64,000 nt of DNA from an uncultured Verrucomicrobiota bacterium (GCA_903960845.1 CAJCCF010000667.1:1-64000); one strand, 5' to 3'; positions 8,723 through 18,704 are shown, numbered from the stretch's first letter. Notes: a model not told the origin generated them from the sequence alone. Numbers and translations are program-made.

Positions 8723-10129
8723 TCAAACGAGAATGTCCTTGATGAGCTTCGCGCCCTCAACGCCACTGAGTCGCGCATCCAGTCCCTGGAATTTGAAACT
8801 GAACGCATCGTGCTTGATGCCAAGCTGATGCAGCATCGTGGCGTGGATGTCGTGAACGGTCGTGATCTTGTCGATGGCCGCGTAGCCGAGATCATCCGAG
8901 GCTCCATGGACAATGCCACCCCGAATACCCGCGCCGGCCATCCACACTGACATGGCTTTGTTATGATGATCACGACCACTGCCGCCCTGCGACATCGGCG
9001 TGCGGCCAAACTCGCCGGCCCAGACAATGAGCGTCTCTTCAAGCATGCCGCGCTGTTTGAGATCAGTGATCAGCGCCATGCAGGCGCGGTCGATCTCCTG
9101 AGCCTTGAGTGCCACGCCCTCCTTCACACCACCGTGATGGTCCCAGTCCTTGTGGTAGAGCTGGATGAAGCGCGTGCCGCGCTCGGCCAATCGGCGCGCA
9201 AGCAGGCAGTTGGAGGCGAAGGAACCATCGCCCGGCTGGCAGCCGTAAAGCTCGAGCGTCTTCGCGCCTTCACCGCTCACATCCATCAGTTCAGGCACGC
9301 TGGCCTGCATTTGAAAGGCCATTTCGTACTGCGCGATGCGGGTGGCGATTTCGGGATCATCCACAAGCGTGTCATGCTGTTTGTTCAGCGCGTTGATGGC
9401 GGCCACATCACTGCCCTGCCGTTCGCGGGTGATGCCGCCCGGATTGGTGAGATACAAAACCGGATCACCCTTGGCGCGAAGCTGCACCCCTTGATATTTC
9501 GAGGGCAGAAAGCCGCTGCTCCACTGCCGCGCAGCGATGGGTTGATTCTGTCCGCCCTTGCCGAGGGAGGTGAGCACCACAAAACCCGGCAGATCCGCCG
9601 CCTCGGTGCCGAGTCCATACGTGATCCACGAGCCCATGCTTGGCCGCCCGGCGATCTGCGAGCCGGTGTTCATGAACATGTGCGCCGGGTCGTGATTGAT
9701 CGCGTCCGTGGTCATGGAGCGGATCAGGCAGATGTCATCGATCACGGAACCGATCTGTGGAAACAGTTCGCAGATCTCGATCTGGTTTTTCCCGAACTTC
9801 GCAAACTTGTGCTGCGGACCGAAGCACATCAGTTTTTGCCCCTGCAATTGCGCGAGCTGCTGGCCTTTGGTGAAGGATTCAGGCATCGGCTTGCCGTGCA
9901 TTTCAGCGAGCTTCGGCTTCGGATCAAACGTCTCCAAATGCGATGGCCCGCCCGCCATCGTCAGCCAGATGACGCGCTTTGCTTTCTGAGGCAGCGGCAG
10001 TGTACCCAGCACGCCACGCATCGGCGCAGCCATGGCTGGCTTCATCAACGAAGCGAGCGCGACAGCTCCGAGCCCCTGGGATGCTCTGCCGAGAAAAGCG
10101 CGACGATGGAGTGATGTGAGTGTGTTCAT
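8723..10129 (-). CDS. DUF1501 domain protein (copy 2)
   Basis: MNTLTSLHRRAFLGRASQGLGAVALASLMKPA, WLTMAGGPSHLETFDPKPKL, WAGEFGRTPMSQGGSGRDHHNKAMSVWMAGAGI. Start overlaps the upstream stop as ATGA. Confidence 0.9.
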   Translation of the reverse strand: MNTLTSLHRRAFLGRASQGLGAVALASLMKPAMAAPMRGVLGTLPLPQKAKRVIWLTMAGGPSHLETFDPKPKLAEMHGKPMPESFTKGQQLAQLQGQKLMCFGPQHKFAKFGKNQIEICELFPQIGSVIDDICLIRSMTTDAINHDPAHMFMNTGSQIAGRPSMGSWITYGLGTEAADLPGFVVLTSLGKGGQNQPIAARQWSSGFLPSKYQGVQLRAKGDPVLYLTNPGGITRERQGSDVAAINALNKQHDTLVDDPEIATRIAQYEMAFQMQASVPELMDVSGEGAKTLELYGCQPGDGSFASNCLLARRLAERGTRFIQLYHKDWDHHGGVKEGVALKAQEIDRACMALITDLKQRGMLEETLIVWAGEFGRTPMSQGGSGRDHHNKAMSVWMAGAGIRGGIVHGASDDLGYAAIDKITTVHDIHATMLHQLGIKHDAFSFKFQGLDARLSGVEGAKLIKDILV

Positions 10130-12642
10130 GGTTTTTTGGAACTGGGTTTCTTGCCGATATTTTTCAGCTCTTCTTCGGTCCACATCATCATACGGCCTTT
10201 GTTTTGCTCGCGGATGGCGGTGACAGCTTTCGTTTCGACAGGCGAGCCGTTGTGCTCCCACTCGCGGCGGAGGTAGGTGAGCACGCCGGCGATGTCTTCG
10301 TCGGTGAGTTGCGGCAGCGGGGGCATGGCGAGGTTGTAGGTTCGACCGCTGACCTTCACGGGGCCAGCGAGGCCATGCATGACGATGCGGGCGAGGATGT
10401 CGGACTTGCCAAGCACCCATTCGCTGTCGACCAGCGGCGGCGCGAGACCGTCGAGGCCGAAGCCATGCGGCTGGTGGCAGGCAGCGCAGAGGGTGGCGTA
10501 GATCGTTCTGCCTTTCTCAAACAAAGCTGTCTGTGCCTCGGTGAGTGGCTTGATGACTGGCGGCGGCGGTGCGCCGGGTTTGCCGGGCCATGCGAGACGG
10601 GCCTCGACGCTGGCAAAGAGCTTTGCGCTCGTCTTGTCGCTCATCGCGGACTTGAGTGTCTTCAGAGATGCGGGCGCGGCATCGAGCCAAAGCAGTTTTG
10701 GTGGCGTCTTGGATTTGGGATCGCCGCTGGTGGCGAGACCTTTGATGGCGGCAACTTGCATCGCTCCGGCCTGCGGCTGCGCCGCGGCGAGATCGAGCAG
10801 TTCTTCAAACGGTCCGGCCTTGCCCGCCTGCGCGACGAGCGCGGCCAGCGACTCGATCACGGGCAGGATTTGCGCGCTGTTGTCTTTCGTGAGCTGTGCG
10901 GCGAGCACTTTCGCAAACGCAGCCTCTTTGCCACGGAGTCCGGTGAGCGCGCCTTCACGGACGAGTGTGTTCTTGCCGCTGCTGGCGAGCAACTTCGCCA
11001 CGGCGGCATCAGCATCAGGAAGATTGAGCGAGGTGAGCTTGATAGCGAGATGCGCGAGCACGAGCGGCTGTTTCTCAGTCGTGATGGCGATCAAATCGGG
11101 TGCCATGTCCCGCGGGGCGATGCGCACGGCGGCAGCACGCACTTGAGTGTCTTTGTCCGTCAAAAGAGGGCGCAGCAGGTCCGGCGTGATCGCAGCAAGG
11201 CCATCAAGCGTCCACAGCGAGTGCAGGCGGGCAAGCGCGTTTTCGTTATGCAGCATCTCCTTCAAAGCAGGCACGGTGGAGGCATCGCCAGACTCGACGA
11301 TGAGACGCTGCACGGTGTCGCGCACCCAGCCGTTGGCGTGGGTGAGCAGCTTCACGTCTTTGCTCACTTTTACCGGCTTGGCAGCGCCACCTTCCGGCAC
11401 GATGCGCCAGATGCGGCCCATGTTGAAGGGCTGCTGGAGCTTCCGCGCCTCGATGTTCGCGATGAGGTAATGCGTGAGGAAGCTCTGGTGCTGGATGATG
11501 CCGCGATACATGTCCACGAGGTAAAGCGCGCCATCGGGGCCGTTCGCGGCCTGCACGGGGCGGAAGCGCTCATCGGTGGAGGTGAGAAATTCCGTTGCCT
11601 TCGCGGTGTTGGTGGCCTTCGGGATGCCGTCGGTCTCGCTCATGCTGAAGCGCTTCACCAAGTTCGCGCAGGGCTCAGGAACGAAGGCATTGCCGCGATA
11701 CGCCGATGGAAAAGCGCCGCCGCGATAAATGAGCGCACCACAAGTGCCGGTGGGTCTCGTCAGCTTGCCGTCAGCGCTCAACGTTTTCGCATCGTAGCCA
11801 CGATTCACACCCGGCGTGGGATGCGATGGATACAGCGCCTGATCAGCGGCGAGCTTGGCATTGATGCTGGCGGCGGTGCGTAGCAGCGGGTTCTTCGTGA
11901 AGGCCTCTGTGGGCAACAGATCGGCGCGTAGCATGTCGGAGTTGTAGTTGAAGTAGAGCCTGCCGAAGTCGTCCTGGCAAAGTCCCCACTGGCCGCGACC
12001 GAGGCCGGTGTCCTTCATCCACACGCCACCGCGAAGCTTGAAGCGAGTGGCGTAGCCCGCGCTCCAGATCGCGTTGTCCATAGCCCACACGGGTGTGTTC
12101 GCCATGTGCTCCGGCTGACCGCCGAGCGTGCCGTAATCAGTGGCGACGATGTCCTTCACATCCGCCTTGCCATCACCATCGGTGTCTTTGCAGAATAACA
12201 AGTTAGGCGGCACGGCGATCAGAGCACCTCCATTCACGGCGAGCACGGCACGCGGCATGACGACGTTGTCGAGAAACGGCGAGGCCTTGTCCATGCGTCC
12301 ATCGCCATCGGTGTCCTCCAGCAGCGAAACACGGCCTGTCGGCAGCTTTTCATCCGTGCCCGGAAGGTCGCGCATGTAGCCGCGCATTTCGACGACGTAT
12401 AGCCTGCCCCGGTCATCAAAGCTCATCGCCACCGGAGCCTCGATCATCGGCTCGGCGGCCACCAGTTCGATACGGAAGCCCTTTTCGACCGCGAAGGTCT
12501 TCAACTCCTCCTCCGGGCTCAGAGGCTTCGGCGGCGGCAGCTTGAACTTCAATTCGACCTTTTCCGGCCCGGCGTTCTTGGTGTGAACAGCGAGCGCAGA
12601 AATGCTGAGCACACCAAGGATGGCAAGAGTGCGAGAGATCAT
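10126..12642 (-). CDS. PVC-type heme-binding CxxCH protein (beta-propeller dehydrogenase domain, HEAT-like region, C-terminal cytochrome c)
   Basis: FRIELVAAEPMIEAPVAMSFDDRGRLYVVEMRGYM N-terminal motif; C-terminal GRTIYATLCAACHQPHGFGLDGLAPPL. Confidence 0.9.
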   Translation of the reverse strand: MISRTLAILGVLSISALAVHTKNAGPEKVELKFKLPPPKPLSPEEELKTFAVEKGFRIELVAAEPMIEAPVAMSFDDRGRLYVVEMRGYMRDLPGTDEKLPTGRVSLLEDTDGDGRMDKASPFLDNVVMPRAVLAVNGGALIAVPPNLLFCKDTDGDGKADVKDIVATDYGTLGGQPEHMANTPVWAMDNAIWSAGYATRFKLRGGVWMKDTGLGRGQWGLCQDDFGRLYFNYNSDMLRADLLPTEAFTKNPLLRTAASINAKLAADQALYPSHPTPGVNRGYDAKTLSADGKLTRPTGTCGALIYRGGAFPSAYRGNAFVPEPCANLVKRFSMSETDGIPKATNTAKATEFLTSTDERFRPVQAANGPDGALYLVDMYRGIIQHQSFLTHYLIANIEARKLQQPFNMGRIWRIVPEGGAAKPVKVSKDVKLLTHANGWVRDTVQRLIVESGDASTVPALKEMLHNENALARLHSLWTLDGLAAITPDLLRPLLTDKDTQVRAAAVRIAPRDMAPDLIAITTEKQPLVLAHLAIKLTSLNLPDADAAVAKLLASSGKNTLVREGALTGLRGKEAAFAKVLAAQLTKDNSAQILPVIESLAALVAQAGKAGPFEELLDLAAAQPQAGAMQVAAIKGLATSGDPKSKTPPKLLWLDAAPASLKTLKSAMSDKTSAKLFASVEARLAWPGKPGAPPPPVIKPLTEAQTALFEKGRTIYATLCAACHQPHGFGLDGLAPPLVDSEWVLGKSDILARIVMHGLAGPVKVSGRTYNLAMPPLPQLTDEDIAGVLTYLRREWEHNGSPVETKAVTAIREQNKGRMMMWTEEELKNIGKKPSSKKP

Positions 12643-13574
12643 TTCGTGGGTTTGGCAGCTTTGCGCTCGGAGGCGTTGATGGTCACAGCGGGAATGGGGT
12701 CATTCTTGCCTGCGAAGGCATTCCAGGCGTTTTGAAAGGCGGCGGCGCCACGCACGTCACCTTCGGCGATGAGCCATCGGTAGCGCAGCTTGAAGGGCGA
12801 TTCGGCACTGGCCTTGCCTTTGGGGAACATGCCGAAGCGGCCGTAGTCGCGGTAGGCGGAGGTGGCGGTGCCCTTCGGGTTGTCGGGGTGATTGAGGATC
12901 ACGACGGTGAAGGTTTTGCCTTCAATGGTGAAGACCTCGGCGACCCAGGGCAGGTCTTTAACTTTGTGGGCGTCGACCTTCTCACCGGGGAGGATGTAGG
13001 TGGTGCTCTGCGTGTCCACAAGTTCACTGGGACGGAACTGCGCTCCTGCGTGCTCAGGATCGCCGTTCATGTCGGCTTCGCCGCTGACGGGCTTGATGGC
13101 GCTGTTCATTTCGATGCCGAGATAGAAGGGCTTCGCGGGTGTGGTGAAGCTGAAACGGCGTTCCTCGGTCAGAAACGGCGCGACGGTGTCGCCCTGCCAG
13201 TCGATGTTTGCGGTGAACGTGTTGTCGCCCTGCGTGACCTTCGTCACCACCTGGTCGCCGCCCTTCATGTGCCAGCGGTCATACGATTTGCCGCCATAGC
13301 CGATCTTGCTGAAGCCGAGGAAGATGCCGCGATGATGCGTGAAACTGAAGCCCGCGCCTTTCGTGAGCCGCGTGGAGCCATCAGCACTGAAAACGTGCAT
13401 GTAGGGCTTGTAGGTCTCGTGATGCTTCTCCGGCGTGCTGAGGTCGTTCGCCATCATGAGCTTGGCGACGACCTTGCCGTCATTGGCAACGGCGACGTGC
13501 TTTTTTTCAGCAATGGTGATGTCGAAGGCGAAGCCCGGAAGGGCGAGAGCGAGGAATAACAGAATTTGTTTCAT
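12639..13574 (-). CDS. DUF6807/PmoA-annotated family secreted protein
   Basis: Signal peptide MKQILLFLALALPGFA, YMHVFSADGSTRLTKGAGFSFTHHRGIFLGF. ATGA overlaps at both ends. Confidence 0.75.
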   Translation of the reverse strand: MKQILLFLALALPGFAFDITIAEKKHVAVANDGKVVAKLMMANDLSTPEKHHETYKPYMHVFSADGSTRLTKGAGFSFTHHRGIFLGFSKIGYGGKSYDRWHMKGGDQVVTKVTQGDNTFTANIDWQGDTVAPFLTEERRFSFTTPAKPFYLGIEMNSAIKPVSGEADMNGDPEHAGAQFRPSELVDTQSTTYILPGEKVDAHKVKDLPWVAEVFTIEGKTFTVVILNHPDNPKGTATSAYRDYGRFGMFPKGKASAESPFKLRYRWLIAEGDVRGAAAFQNAWNAFAGKNDPIPAVTINASERKAAKPTK

Positions 13575-14986
13575 GAGAGTATCTTCTTGATGACTTTGGC
13601 GCCTTCGACGCCGGTGAGTTTGGCGTCGAGGCCCTGGAATTTGTAACTGAAAGCGTCGTGTTGAATGCCCAGCTGGTGAAGCATCGTCGCGTGCAGATCA
13701 TGCACGGTGCAGATGTTTTCCTGAGCGGCGTAACCAAGATCGTCGGTGGAGCCGTGAACCATTCCGCGCCGGATACCGGCACCGGCCATCCAGATGGACA
13801 TGGCTTTGTTATGATGATCGCGACCGACGGGGCCTTTGTTCCCCTGCCGCATCGGCGTGCGGCCAAACTCGCCGGCCCAGACGATGAGCGTGTCTTCGAA
13901 CATGCCGCGTTGCTTGAGATCCGTGATCAGCGCGGCACAGGCGCGATCCACCTCCTTCGCCCGCAGTGGCAGCTCTTCCTTCAGGAGACTGTGGTGATCC
14001 CAGTCACGATGATAAAGCTGGATGAAGCGCGTGCCGCGCTCGGCCAACCGGCGCGCGAGAAGGCAGTTGGAAGCAAAGGAACCATCGCCCGGCTGACAAC
14101 CATAGAGCTCAAGTGTTTTGGCCCCTTCGCCATGGATGTCCATCAGCTCCGGAACACTGATCTGCATCTGGTAGGCCATTTCATATTGAGCGATGCGGGT
14201 GGCGATCTCGGGATCATGAACCAGCGCGTCGTGCCGCTTGTTGAGCGCATTGATCGCGGCCACATCACGGCCTTGCTGATCGCGGGTGATGCCGTTTGGA
14301 TTCGTGAGATACAAAACCGGATCCCCCAGTGAGCGGAGTTGCACGCCCTGATACTTCGACGGCAGGAAACCGCTGCTCCACTGCCGCGCAGCGATGGGCT
14401 GTGGCGAGCGCCCTTTGCCCGTGGACATGAGCACAACAAAACCAGGCAGGTCCTCCGCCTCACTGCCGAGACCGTAAGTCGTCCACGCCCCCATGCTGGG
14501 CCTTCCGGCGATTTGCGTGCCGGTGTTCATGAACATGTGCGCCGGATCATGATTGATGGCATCGGTGACCATCGATTTGATGATGCAGACGTCATCCACC
14601 ACAGAGCCAAGATGCGGCAGCAGTTCCGAAAGTTCCGTCCGGTTTTTGCCGAACAGCTGGAACTTGAACTGCGACCCCTGGCAGATGAGCTGCTGTCCCT
14701 GAAGTTGTGCAAGCTGCTGACCTTTCGTGAACGATTCCGGCATCGGCTTGCCATCCATCTCCGCGAGCTTCGGCTTGTGATCGAACAGCTCCAACTGTGA
14801 CGGACCTCCAGCCATCGTGAGCCAGATGACGCGTTTCGCCTTCTGCGGCAAAGGCAGCGCACCGAGCACGCCGCGCGAGGCGGCCTGCATCAAGTCCGGC
14901 TTCATCAACGAGGCCAGCGCGACAGCACCGAGACCATGCGAAGCACGACCCAGGAATGCCCGGCGGGTAGATGAAGAAATGCTCAT
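13571..14986 (-). CDS. DUF1501 domain protein (copy 3)
   Basis: MSISSSTRRAFLGRASHGLGAVALASLMKPD..., strongly similar along its length to copy 2. Confidence 0.9.
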   Translation of the reverse strand: MSISSSTRRAFLGRASHGLGAVALASLMKPDLMQAASRGVLGALPLPQKAKRVIWLTMAGGPSQLELFDHKPKLAEMDGKPMPESFTKGQQLAQLQGQQLICQGSQFKFQLFGKNRTELSELLPHLGSVVDDVCIIKSMVTDAINHDPAHMFMNTGTQIAGRPSMGAWTTYGLGSEAEDLPGFVVLMSTGKGRSPQPIAARQWSSGFLPSKYQGVQLRSLGDPVLYLTNPNGITRDQQGRDVAAINALNKRHDALVHDPEIATRIAQYEMAYQMQISVPELMDIHGEGAKTLELYGCQPGDGSFASNCLLARRLAERGTRFIQLYHRDWDHHSLLKEELPLRAKEVDRACAALITDLKQRGMFEDTLIVWAGEFGRTPMRQGNKGPVGRDHHNKAMSIWMAGAGIRRGMVHGSTDDLGYAAQENICTVHDLHATMLHQLGIQHDAFSYKFQGLDAKLTGVEGAKVIKKILS

Positions 14987-15028
14987 GCGCAGGAGTGTTT
15001 GATTTGAAACTTGCCCTGGAAACTGATG

Positions 15029-15379
15029 TCAGACATAATGGCTGACATGAAGACCAAGCCTGCTGCCAAGAAATCTGCCAAGCGTCCCGTCAAGGTGCCC
15101 GTGCGCGACACCTTCACTGTCCGTGAGATGAATCGTCGTCCCCAAGCTGTGCTGACAGCCGCTCGCATGCTGGGAAGTGTGACCATACGCAGCCGTGATG
15201 GTGGCGACTTTGTGATGGCACCCAAGGAAACCACCCCCAACAAGCGTGCGCAAGAGGCTGAAGCTTTTGTGGAGCGCCAGCGAGCTTTTCGCGAGAAGTT
15301 ACGCTCCATGGGATTTGTCCCGCCATCCAAAGAAGATTCGGAGCGCATCGCACGGATGATCGCGGGAGATGATCCATGA
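15029..15379 (+). CDS. Putative Phd/YefM-like antitoxin (start uncertain)
   Basis: Small basic protein with VRDTFTVREMNRRPQAVLTAARMLGSVTIRSRDGGDFVMAP (prevent-host-death-like N-terminal pattern). Stop overlaps the PIN gene start (ATGA at 15376). Confidence 0.65.
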   Translation, partial: SDIMADMKTKPAAKKSAKRPVKVPVRDTFTVREMNRRPQAVLTAARMLGSVTIRSRDGGDFVMAPKETTPNKRAQEAEAFVERQRAFREKLRSMGFVPPSKEDSERIARMIAGDDP

Positions 15380-15828
15380 TTTACGCTGACACGAACTTCT
15401 TTACGAACACGCTCGTGGACATGTCCCACCGGAGTGAGGCGGAAGGATTGCTGATCGAGTCCCCGCTCAGGCTTCCGGTGACGTGGCTGCACCGCCTGGA
15501 AGTCGTCAACGCCCTCCAGCAATGCGTTTACCTGACAAGACAGGGGATGCAGCAGTTGCGAGTCACTGCGGAGCTTGCCTCTGCAGCCGAGCTCCGTTTT
15601 TTCGATGAAGTTGACCTGGGCATTCACTATCAACACTCGTCCATCCACCCTGAGACTGTCGAAGCCATGTTTCGCGAACTCTCTAACCGTCACACCGCAA
15701 AGGGGGGCTTTCGCACTTACGACATCCTGCATGTTGCTTCTGCGCTGGTGCTGGGTTGCGACACGTTTTGGAGTTTCGACGCCAAAGCGAAGAAGCTCGC
15801 GAAATTGGAAGGCTTGGCTGTGAACTGA
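15376..15828 (+). CDS. PIN-domain putative toxin ribonuclease
   Basis: MIYADTNFF, LHRLEVVNALQ and YDILHVASALVLGCDTFWSFD match the PIN acidic-residue pattern. Overlaps the antitoxin-like gene. Confidence 0.8.
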   Translation: MIYADTNFFTNTLVDMSHRSEAEGLLIESPLRLPVTWLHRLEVVNALQQCVYLTRQGMQQLRVTAELASAAELRFFDEVDLGIHYQHSSIHPETVEAMFRELSNRHTAKGGFRTYDILHVASALVLGCDTFWSFDAKAKKLAKLEGLAVN

Positions 15829-15839
15829 CGGACGGCGCT

Positions 15840-18422
15840 TCATGAACGGGTGATCGTTTCGTGCAGATTGAGTGCGACACGCGCGACGTGCGTCCAGGCG
15901 GCGAGCTCGCTCTTGTCCAAGCCGGGAGTGAGCGGAGCAGCGCCTGTTTTGAGCAGTGCCTCGGCGGCGGCGCTGTCTTTTTGGTAATCCGCGAGATGCT
16001 TCCCAAACAAGGCGGAGATGGTTTTCATCTCATCGGCACCCGGCTTGCGCTGAAGAGCCTGCTGCCAGGCCCAGTTGATGCGCTGGGTCACATCACCACG
16101 GCACTCCGAAACGATGCGTGCGGCGAAGGCGCGGGCGGCTTCGACATACGTTGGATCATTGAGCAGGACGAGGGCCTGCTGAGGGATGTTGGAACGGTTG
16201 CGCTCGGCGGTGCACTCCTCCCGGTTGGGCGCATCAAAGGCAAGCAGCGAGGGATGAAGGAAGCTGCGCTGCCACCAGGTGTACAGTCCACGGCGGTAGA
16301 GACTCTCACCTGCATCGTTCTGCCATTCGCGGGTGGGGAAGTTCAGATTCTCCCAATACTTGGCTGGCTGGTAAGGTTTGACGCTTGGGCCGCCGATCTT
16401 CGGCACGAGCAGACCGGAAATGGCAAGCGCGTTGTCACGCACGAGTTCGGCATCGAGACGGAAAGCACTCTGACGGGCGCATTCGCGATTGTAGGGATCG
16501 GCGGCGGTGAGTTCCGGGGTGGAGGTGGACGCCTGCTTGTAGGTCGCGCTTGTGACGATGATGCGGATCATGTGCTGATAGTCCCAGCCGCTGTCCATGA
16601 ATTCGCAGGCCAGCCAGTCGAGCAGAGCGGGATTCAGCGGCGGCTCACCCTGCGCTCCGAGATCATCGAGAACCTTGCTCAATCCGGTGCCGAAGAACTG
16701 CTTCCAAAGACGGTTCATCACCGTGCGTGCCGTGAGCGGATTATCCCTGGAAACCAGCCACTGGGCCAGATCAAGACGCGTGAGATCGCGCCCTTCGATT
16801 TTCGGTTTTGGCAGATAACCCGGCAGCGCGGCCTTCATCACTTCACCACTCTCATTCATCCAGTTGCCGCGTGGCAGAATGCGCACGACCCGCTTGTTGG
16901 CATCGCTGATGGAGACCAGGCACTTCGGCAGGGTGTTGTAAAACGCCGCGCGCTCGCGCTCCGCTTTCGCCACCAGATCGAGTTCAGCTTTGGCGAGGCT
17001 TGTGCCCTTGCGGAAGTATTCTTCAAGGGTCTGCTTTTGCTTCGCATTGCGTTCCTTGGCCTTCAGGATTGCATGGATCTGCTGGGCGGCTTTTTTGTCG
17101 GCGGCAGAGGCTTTGGAGTCTTTGGCGAGTTCGGGCAGTTCGGTCTTTTTGGCAATCAAATCGGCCTCCCAAACTTTCTGGGCCTCGGCGAGTTGAGGCA
17201 GCATGACCGCGAGCTTTTTTTTGGCCCCGGCGAGATCGGCGTCGAGCTTTGCGAGTTTTGCCTCCTGATCGGGCGTGCCGACGATCATGCCGTCTTCGCG
17301 CTTGCCGATGATGCCCTCCTTGATGTCGGCAAAAAAGGCGCCGAGCGAGTAAAAGTCACGCTGATTGATGGGATCAAACTTGTGATCGTGGCACTGCGCG
17401 CAGCCTGTTGTCTGTCCCAGCCATGCGGCACCCACGGCGCGCACGCGGTCGGTCAGCATGCGCTGTTCATAATCCTTTGCCTGCGCACCGCCTTCCTCGG
17501 TGGAAAGCAGCAGGCGATTGAAGGCTGAGCCGACCCTGGTCTCCTGACTGGCATCCGGCATCAGGTCACCGGCGATCTGCTCGATGGTGAAGCGGTCAAA
17601 GCGCTTGTTGTCATTGAAGGACTTGATGACGTAATCGCGATACGGCCAGACATTGCGCGGCGTGTCGCTGTGATAACCGATCGTGTCAGCGTAGCGCACG
17701 ACGTCGAGCCAGCCGATGGCCATGCGTTCGCCATAGTGCGGGCTTTTCAAAAGGCGCTCCAGCACCTTCTCATACGCATCAGGCGACCGGTCATTCTCAA
17801 ACGCGGATACCTCCTCCATCTTCGGCGGAAGGCCAAGGAGGTCGAAATAGAGCCGGCGAATCAGTGTGCGCTTGTCGGCCTCAGCTGCCGGTTTCAGGGA
17901 TATCTCCGCGAGACGCTTCTGCACCAGGACATCCACGCCATTCCTGCCTGCCGGGATTACCGCCTTCACCGGCTTTTCATAGGCCCAGTGCTGCTGGTAT
18001 TTTGCGCCCTGATCGATCCATTTTTTGAGAATGTCCTTCTGCCGTTGGGTGAGCTTTTTGTGCGAGTCCGCCGGCGGCATGTGATCGTCCTCATCCTCCG
18101 TCAGGATGCGGCTGATCAGCTCACTCTCATTTGCTTTGCCCGGCACAAAGGCCTTCGCCGCCACCGCCTCTTCGCGGATATCAAGCCGCAGATCCGCTTC
18201 GCGATGCTTCGGATCGTTGCCGTGGCAGTAAAAACAATTGTCTGACAAAATGGAACGCACATCGCGATTGAACTCGATCCTGGCCGGGACCGGAGGTTCG
18301 GCGGCGCGGATGCTGATGGTGGTGAAAACAAGGAGGAGGAGGCTTTTGCTCATAAAAATGTCGTGAATAGAACGCTGCGAAGAGATGTGATATTCCCACC
18401 CAAACCATGGCCGATCCTGCAT
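15840..18422 (-). CDS. DUF1549/DUF1553 protein with N-terminal planctomycete-type cytochrome c
   Basis: RSILSDNCFYCHGNDPKHREADLRLD, RRLYFDLLGLPP, DRFTIEQIAGDLMPDA, TTGCAQCHDHKFDPI, NRLWKQFFGTGL, RSNIPQQALVLLNDPTYVEAARAFA. Start may be at internal MSKSLLLLVF. Confidence 0.92.
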   Translation of the reverse strand: MQDRPWFGWEYHISSQRSIHDIFMSKSLLLLVFTTISIRAAEPPVPARIEFNRDVRSILSDNCFYCHGNDPKHREADLRLDIREEAVAAKAFVPGKANESELISRILTEDEDDHMPPADSHKKLTQRQKDILKKWIDQGAKYQQHWAYEKPVKAVIPAGRNGVDVLVQKRLAEISLKPAAEADKRTLIRRLYFDLLGLPPKMEEVSAFENDRSPDAYEKVLERLLKSPHYGERMAIGWLDVVRYADTIGYHSDTPRNVWPYRDYVIKSFNDNKRFDRFTIEQIAGDLMPDASQETRVGSAFNRLLLSTEEGGAQAKDYEQRMLTDRVRAVGAAWLGQTTGCAQCHDHKFDPINQRDFYSLGAFFADIKEGIIGKREDGMIVGTPDQEAKLAKLDADLAGAKKKLAVMLPQLAEAQKVWEADLIAKKTELPELAKDSKASAADKKAAQQIHAILKAKERNAKQKQTLEEYFRKGTSLAKAELDLVAKAERERAAFYNTLPKCLVSISDANKRVVRILPRGNWMNESGEVMKAALPGYLPKPKIEGRDLTRLDLAQWLVSRDNPLTARTVMNRLWKQFFGTGLSKVLDDLGAQGEPPLNPALLDWLACEFMDSGWDYQHMIRIIVTSATYKQASTSTPELTAADPYNRECARQSAFRLDAELVRDNALAISGLLVPKIGGPSVKPYQPAKYWENLNFPTREWQNDAGESLYRRGLYTWWQRSFLHPSLLAFDAPNREECTAERNRSNIPQQALVLLNDPTYVEAARAFAARIVSECRGDVTQRINWAWQQALQRKPGADEMKTISALFGKHLADYQKDSAAAEALLKTGAAPLTPGLDKSELAAWTHVARVALNLHETITRS

Positions 18423-18458
18423 CTTGACATGGCAGCACGGCAGGACGCAACCAACTCA

Positions 18459-18704
18459 TCAGCCAGCACAACCGCCCAGCCACCCGGCCAGTTTTGCCGG
18501 AGTCATGAAGTGTTCCCGGGTGATCCCGGCCTGGGGGATGCTCAGCGCGAAATGACGCTCGATGTGAAGAAGCAGCTGCATCATGGCCAAAGAGTCAAGA
18601 CCAAGGGTGAAGAGGTCGCTGTCAGGCAAAACCGGTTCTTCACTGCAAAGAATATCGTGCTCGAGGAGCAAACCGATGATGGAGTCGGGCGTGATGGCGG
18701 GCAT
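18459..18704 (-). CDS. Stand-alone acyl carrier protein-like (phosphopantetheine attachment)
   Basis: MPAITPDSIIGLLLEHDILCSEEPVLPDSDLFTLGLDSLAMMQLLLHIERHFALSIP; DSL phosphopantetheine motif. ATG as cat at 18702-18704. Confidence 0.75.
   Translation of the reverse strand: MPAITPDSIIGLLLEHDILCSEEPVLPDSDLFTLGLDSLAMMQLLLHIERHFALSIPQAGITREHFMTPAKLAGWLGGCAG

Noticed and set aside
8710-9042. N-terminal extension of ORF 7633..9042
   Set aside because: Overlaps DUF1501 copy 2 out of frame; the natural start MITSSSLNRRRFTLG is at 8709.
10120-11883. 587-aa plus-strand ORF
   Set aside because: Lies antisense to the PVC cytochrome gene, which has clear domain motifs; a GC-rich shadow ORF.
15861-17528. 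555-aa plus-strand ORF
   Set aside because: Antisense shadow of the DUF1549/1553 gene.
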